From Nautilus pompilius (taxonomy: Eukaryota > Mollusca > Cephalopoda > Nautilida > Nautilidae): DNA of 64,000 nucleotides. Below, in pieces: positions 59,092 through 64,000 of the stretch. The translations under genes were made by a program, and so were the position numbers. Below the pieces are notes generated by a model. It saw only the letters and a program-made list of their open reading frames with translations, was not told the origin of the DNA and did no database searches. Numbering within the stretch: position 1 is the stretch's first letter; each line of letters begins with the position of its first letter. Location: assembly GCA_018389105.1 (NCBI GenBank), contig JACATO010002451.1:2008501-2072500 (forward strand). Reading direction: 5' to 3'.

Positions 59092-60229
59092 TAAAAATCT
59101 AATATATGTACAATAAAATGTAAAACAAAAATGCAAATTATAATCCAACTGAACATGACAAGTTAAGCACTTTCATTTTTTAAATCATTTGCTTCTTTTC
59201 GCAGCAGGCTATCTTCATACTCATGATTTAATTTATCTAAAAAGCTTATCAATTAATATTATTATTTTCTGTAAACGTTCCCCACATATTTTTTTTTTTA
59301 AGTCTAAACCAAAACTGCCTTAACCGTCATTATAGGTTCGATGAAGTTTTATTTCCGGAGGAACCTTTTTCTTAAAAAGCTGTTTAAAACTTCTGTTAAC
59401 CAATCCACTTATCATATTAAAACCATAATTTACTTCTTTTTTCTTCTAACATATTGATTAAATAAAGGTTTATGGTTATATAAAACGACTTTCCAGTTTT
59501 ACTTTTTTAAAGAAATACTCCCTCCATATTAAAAAAAATTATTATTGAATTTAACGCATATTTATTACATTTATTCAACTTAGGAAAGCTGGAAGCTAAA
59601 TTCTCTGACCAGATGTCACCTAGTGAACGAACAATCCTTTTTAGGATAACTTTTTCTTAACAGGTTTATGCAACTCTTCGAGTAGAAGACGGGGTGTCTA
59701 CAAGTATTTTTGATTTACCTTTTCATTTTAGCAAATAGTCCTTCTGGTGGAACGATTTCCAACAAATTTTTTTTTTTCATCGTAGTTTTAACTAACAAAA
59801 TCCTTTTAAAAAAACCAAGGATTTTGATTATCATGATTATTGTTATTAGAATTAAGATCATGCATTAAATTTATATCAGCTTTTTCTACTTCTATTATTA
59901 TCTTTATATCTTAAATTATGTTTCTTCGATCAACTTTATCATTGGATTCTTCGTCTGATTATGGAGAAAAAGGATTTAATCTTAAATATATTTGTGTTCT
60001 TTGACTACCCAGGTAAATGTTTTTTTCCTTGGATATTTAGACTAAAAAAAACCTGCGTTTTCCGTGTATATAAAAACACTTAATTTTCCAACTTTTTAGC
60101 ATCAGTCTTTTATTCTTAGTAATAGCATTTTTTTAAAATATTGTGTATCAGTTTTTTTCTTACGCTTTAAGCAATAATTTTTTGTTATTTATTTACATAT
60201 ATTAGTATAAATTCAGAATCATAAAAGAT
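59092..60229. other. No gene recognised
   Basis: AT-rich, with poly-A/poly-T runs. Nothing supported. Confidence 0.5.
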
Positions 60230-61100
60230 ATATTTTTAGCTAAAACGTTTTCTTTAAATTCTTCAGATTCCTCTTTGATGTGATTGGCAGATTTTATTGA
60301 TGATTCTTTAGATAGTGAAAATGATTACCCTAGTGATTACCAAAAGTTTGTCTCTTCTGATACAGAAGGAAGTAACTGTGGAAGTGAGCCTGAAACTAAA
60401 CAATTTAAATTAAATTAAGCTAAATAAGCGAAGTTAACTGTTTTTAAAAAAATAAATCAATGAATTTAAAACTACTGAGAAAATAGAAATATTATTATGA
60501 TCATTTCTTCTTATCTAGGAGTATATCCGTGGACTGATTATAGGAGAAAGTGTTATTAGATCGAAGATTTTCAAAACTATTAAATTGTTTTTGGAAAATA
60601 TTTACATCAATCTGAATAAAGAAGAAATATTAACTATTTCTGAAATTCAAAAAGAAATTTTTTTAAAAAAAGGAATATGTAGAACTACAACATGTTTATA
60701 AATTAATAGCGATAGTATTGATACATCGAAAAATGGGTGTAGAGTATTTTGAAGGCTACAATAATCAAAATCTAAAAGATATTGAGTTAATTTTTTTTAA
60801 TGTTTACTTCTGATGTTCTTATAGTGACAGAAATCAATCACCAAACTTTATATTAAAGGTTGATATTCTAAAAATATTTCCCCCGATCACAAACTTCTCA
60901 ATATAATGGTTCTATACCAAGAAAACAAGTTAGAATAATATAATTTTTATTCGAATGATGCACTGAAATATGACTCAAAAAAGAAAAATAATAACCTATA
61001 TTTCAATAGAATTAGATTAAAAATATATTTCAGGTAACAAGTGATTTCGATGCAACAATTAAAATGTATTAACATTAAAAACGCGCTCATTTTAAGCTCC
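60230..61100 (+). pseudogene. AT-rich decayed coding stretch with acidic start
   Basis: Plus-strand pieces include FIDDSLDSENDYPSDYQKF followed by SSDTEGSNCGSEPE (near 60292-60400) and, in another frame, YIRGLIIGESVIRSKIFK with EEILTISEIQKEIFLKKG (60520-60680). The FIDD acidic start recalls 15380-15430. Many stops; family unknown. Confidence 0.25.
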
Positions 61101-61276
61101 TCTAGGGGATCATTGATACCAGCTGCATTGGTAGAAAGGAGAAAAATGTAATATAAATTCTTCTACTACAACTGAATTTAATGATAAAATGTGAAAATAA
61201 TTAACCAGAAGAATACTGTTTTGGAGGAACTTCGCGCAGTCAGTGAAAAAGTTAATACTAAAAGTGAGAGGCAGAG

Positions 61277-61340
61277 AGTGTGTGAGTGTGACTTGTGTGT
61301 GTGAGTGTGTGAGTTGATGTGTGTGTGTGTGTGTGGGTGT
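61277..61340. repeat. (TG)n-rich simple repeat
   Basis: Imperfect GTGTGAG/TGTG repeats followed by a pure GT run. The minus-strand open frames here (THTHTH type) are products of the repeat, not genes. Confidence 0.92.
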
Positions 61341-64000
61341 ATAATATAAAAAATGTTGGTTAGGTATGAATTCCACCCAGTAAATAAGATAAAGGAATCG
61401 TACAAAGAACCTACAGAACAGAAATTGTTTTTATATTAGAAACTTTTAGAAACTATAATATAGCAGCTAGCTGATATAAAACTAGCTTTAATAAACAAAT
61501 ATTATACAGGAAAAAATGTAAAAAATAAAACAACCTGCTTCTCAGGTTTGTTTAAAAATTCAAAAAAATTGAAGGAGCATCTTTAGTAAGTAACAAATGT
61601 ATCATTTCTATTGATAGCACGTAATTATCATTACTCTGTCTAAACCATTAATTTTAAACCGATACACAAGAATATATATAAGTAGCCGTAATAGGTATTT
61701 TAAATGTAAATATGTTTGATTATTTTCTTAAATTAGCTTTTTAGATTCTTGATTTTAAAAAAATTACCACTTCGTGACACAGACCTTTTGCGTTAATCAA
61801 ATTAGCACCAGATCTTTTATCGTAGCCACTGTACATTTACAGTATTCGTTTGTTTTTATTTTTCACAATCTAACTTCTCCACTTCCACGTCTTTAATGAT
61901 GGCATGTTTTAATTTTTATAAATCTCTTTATTTGCAGCGCAAAGAAACAAAATAATCGTGTATACTTTAAACCAGAGTTGGAAAAGATTGAAACTAAAAT
62001 CATGCAAGAAAGGGTACAGACGTCGTCTCAATTAAAACGAGCTTGAGATATTTGACAGACAAAGTCCTGAATGCAAAGGGTGAAATCGGAACAATACGTG
62101 GTCAGTATCTTGGCGTCGTCCGAGACAAGTTTTTAATTTAAATTTGGAGAGCTAATGATTTCTAAAGAACTGAATTCTCTTTGCTAGAGAAATGTGATGC
62201 TAACCTCTCAGGACCGACATTATAAACAGTGTGAGATCTTTTTGTTCTTTGATCTGAAGAATGTAACCAATCCTATTTCAAGCTTGAAAGTGAAACATCA
62301 AGTTAAACAAAATGCATAAATGTAGAACAAACCCTGTCTAAATATTTCTCTTACCCATAAGGCCTGAACTCTGAAGGGAAGCTTGCTTAGCAATAGTAAA
62401 TCTAGTTAAAGTAAACAGTTTTGAGAAATATAACTTTTCCTACACTTTTACCATCGATGTGTTTTTGAGGCATTAAGAAGTATAAAAATGTTAGAAATAA
62501 AAAGAACACTTCTTTATAAAATTTAACAAAGAACATCTTTTGTAGGATCTCTAAAGCAAAGAATAAAACAAACAAAACTATCTGATTTAATGGTAAGGTC
62601 TGCGAATTTATGTCTATAGTTCAGTATCTCGAGAAATTATTTCGGTGGCTAGAGAGGATGCCAAGGAAAGAGAATTTTCCATCAATCTCAGCCTCTGTGG
62701 TTATCTGTAAACTGACTATCAAGCAAATTTATAAAGTCATTAGCCTCGTCAATTGAAAAATACAATGCTGAACTATCATTAACCCATCTACATTTTATGG
62801 ATCTTCAATTGAAGAGAGAATTATTCGCTAAAACGTCAGTTTGTTTATAAAGTTTGTTATTAAAAAGAAAAGAAAACATTAGATTTATCGCAAGTTAACA
62901 CCTTTCGCATCGCTGACTCGTGATGCATTTTGTTAAAGCAGACATTACTGTTGTAATCGAGAGGGATGGTAGCGAGTTGCGATTTAGAATCAAGGTTGCA
63001 CATTATCTGATTACTGAAGCTGACATTACGGGAAATTGAAAAAGAAGGAATGGAATCCATGAGCTAAGATTTAATTCCAAATATTTATTTAGCCAAATTT
63101 TTTTTAACTTTTGTATGCCTCTTGATTTTTTTTTGAGTTTGCTAAAATATAGTTACAGTTTTAAATGTAGATGAGGAAAGTTTGTGATTGAGGATAAAGC
63201 ACTTCAGTCACCTGAAATTGATTATCGTATTTAAATTCTACAGCTGTGGCCGTATTTCAAATTAATTCTTATGTAAATGTGCAGCAACGAATGACTTCAA
63301 TTATCAGGATGTAAAGATGACACCAACCAAAAAGCTGCTGGTTTGTTGTTACTGTACATGAAGAGTTTCGTTGTTAGGTAGGCGTTAGATTTCGCCTTAC
63401 TTCCTGTTCTTACCTTGCCAACTAAATTAAGAACCCCTTAAACCCTTTGGTAAGCACTGCCGATCAGTTTGGTTCTGAACATCAGGTCAGAAAGGAAATA
63501 TGTGATTTCTACAAGGTGCATATAAAACTATTATAAAAAATTACTATTTTAATTAAATTGGGATATAATTTTACCCGTTGACAGTGATTTTAATACCAAT
63601 TGGAATATTTTCTACACTATTTATATGGGTTTTATGTAAAATATATAGATAAAATATACAGAGAACAAATTAAAAACAGCGTGAATAGATGAGTCGTGAA
63701 GGTTGATACAATAGGGCCAATTACATGATCTAAGACTACAGAACAAATATTTGATTTAACCTAATTAACTTTAGTTTTCAGTATAGTAATAAAATTATGG
63801 CAGCGAAGAAAATATAAAAGAAAAATATTGTAAATAATATTAAATGTAAACAAAAACAATTTTAGATACAAATAAACAAAATAAATGTTAGTCACCAAGA
63901 CAATTTTTTTTTTAAAAAATCTTTTTACATAACCGTATTCATTATTAAGTTAAAACTCAAAAGAGACAATAAACAATAACATTTTTTAAAGTAAATTCAT
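61341..64000. other. No gene recognised to the window end
   Basis: AT-rich DNA without a supported reading frame, repeat unit or RNA gene. A moderately GC strip at 63290-63490 shows nothing specific. Confidence 0.5.

Noticed and set aside
61110..61405. Two minus-strand frames rich in THTHTH
   Set aside because: Translation of the (TG)n repeat; no gene.

Overview
The window is AT-rich eukaryotic (animal) DNA. It has short coding exons split by introns with ordinary GT-AG borders, tRNA-derived SINE-like units, a long higher-order satellite, simple repeats and decayed DNA transposons of at least four superfamilies (Tc1, mariner, Tigger/pogo, hAT). There is nothing bacterial here: no operons and no ribosome binding sites. 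The mix suggests an invertebrate metazoan, but I cannot name the phylum from this sequence.

Layout. Bases 1-7320 are one tandem satellite. A ~25-bp monomer is built into a ~28-monomer, ~714-bp higher-order unit repeated about eight times almost without change; it then breaks down through a hybrid block into disordered, diverged monomers and stops. Bases 7321-20350 hold an (ATT)n tract, a complete but dead Tc1 element (10518-12068) with double inner and outer inverted repeats, one good candidate exon (12508-12739), SINE-like units and an AT-rich decayed coding stretch. Between 20.3 and 32.3 kb the minus strand carries several candidate exons; two of them join in phase and look like parts of PKD (polycystin-type Ig-like) domains. 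From 33.5 to 43.8 kb comes a dense transposon graveyard: an AT-rich relic, a Tigger element on the minus strand, an AT-rich family copy, two hAT relics of different families, and a deleted mariner.

The one gene I can annotate end to end is at 47819-50486 (+). It is a three-exon, 258-residue methyltransferase of the NNMT/PNMT/INMT family with consistent splice phases, a TATA-like site and a poly(A) signal. It lies between two ~665-bp arms of an interspersed repeat in opposite orientation (45101-45762 and 54101-54775). The left arm continues into a GC-richer, minus-strand, unidentified coding relic. A well-bounded orphan exon follows at 54948-55178. Bases 55.2-64 kb are AT-rich with a second copy of the AT-rich family (56890-58041) cut by a second mariner (58044-59091), a further faint coding relic and simple repeats.

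Every recognised transposase here is broken. Several have lost catalytic residues, often by D to N changes, so none can be autonomous. Candidate exons other than the methyltransferase rest on reading frame plus splice-site appearance alone and need transcript evidence.
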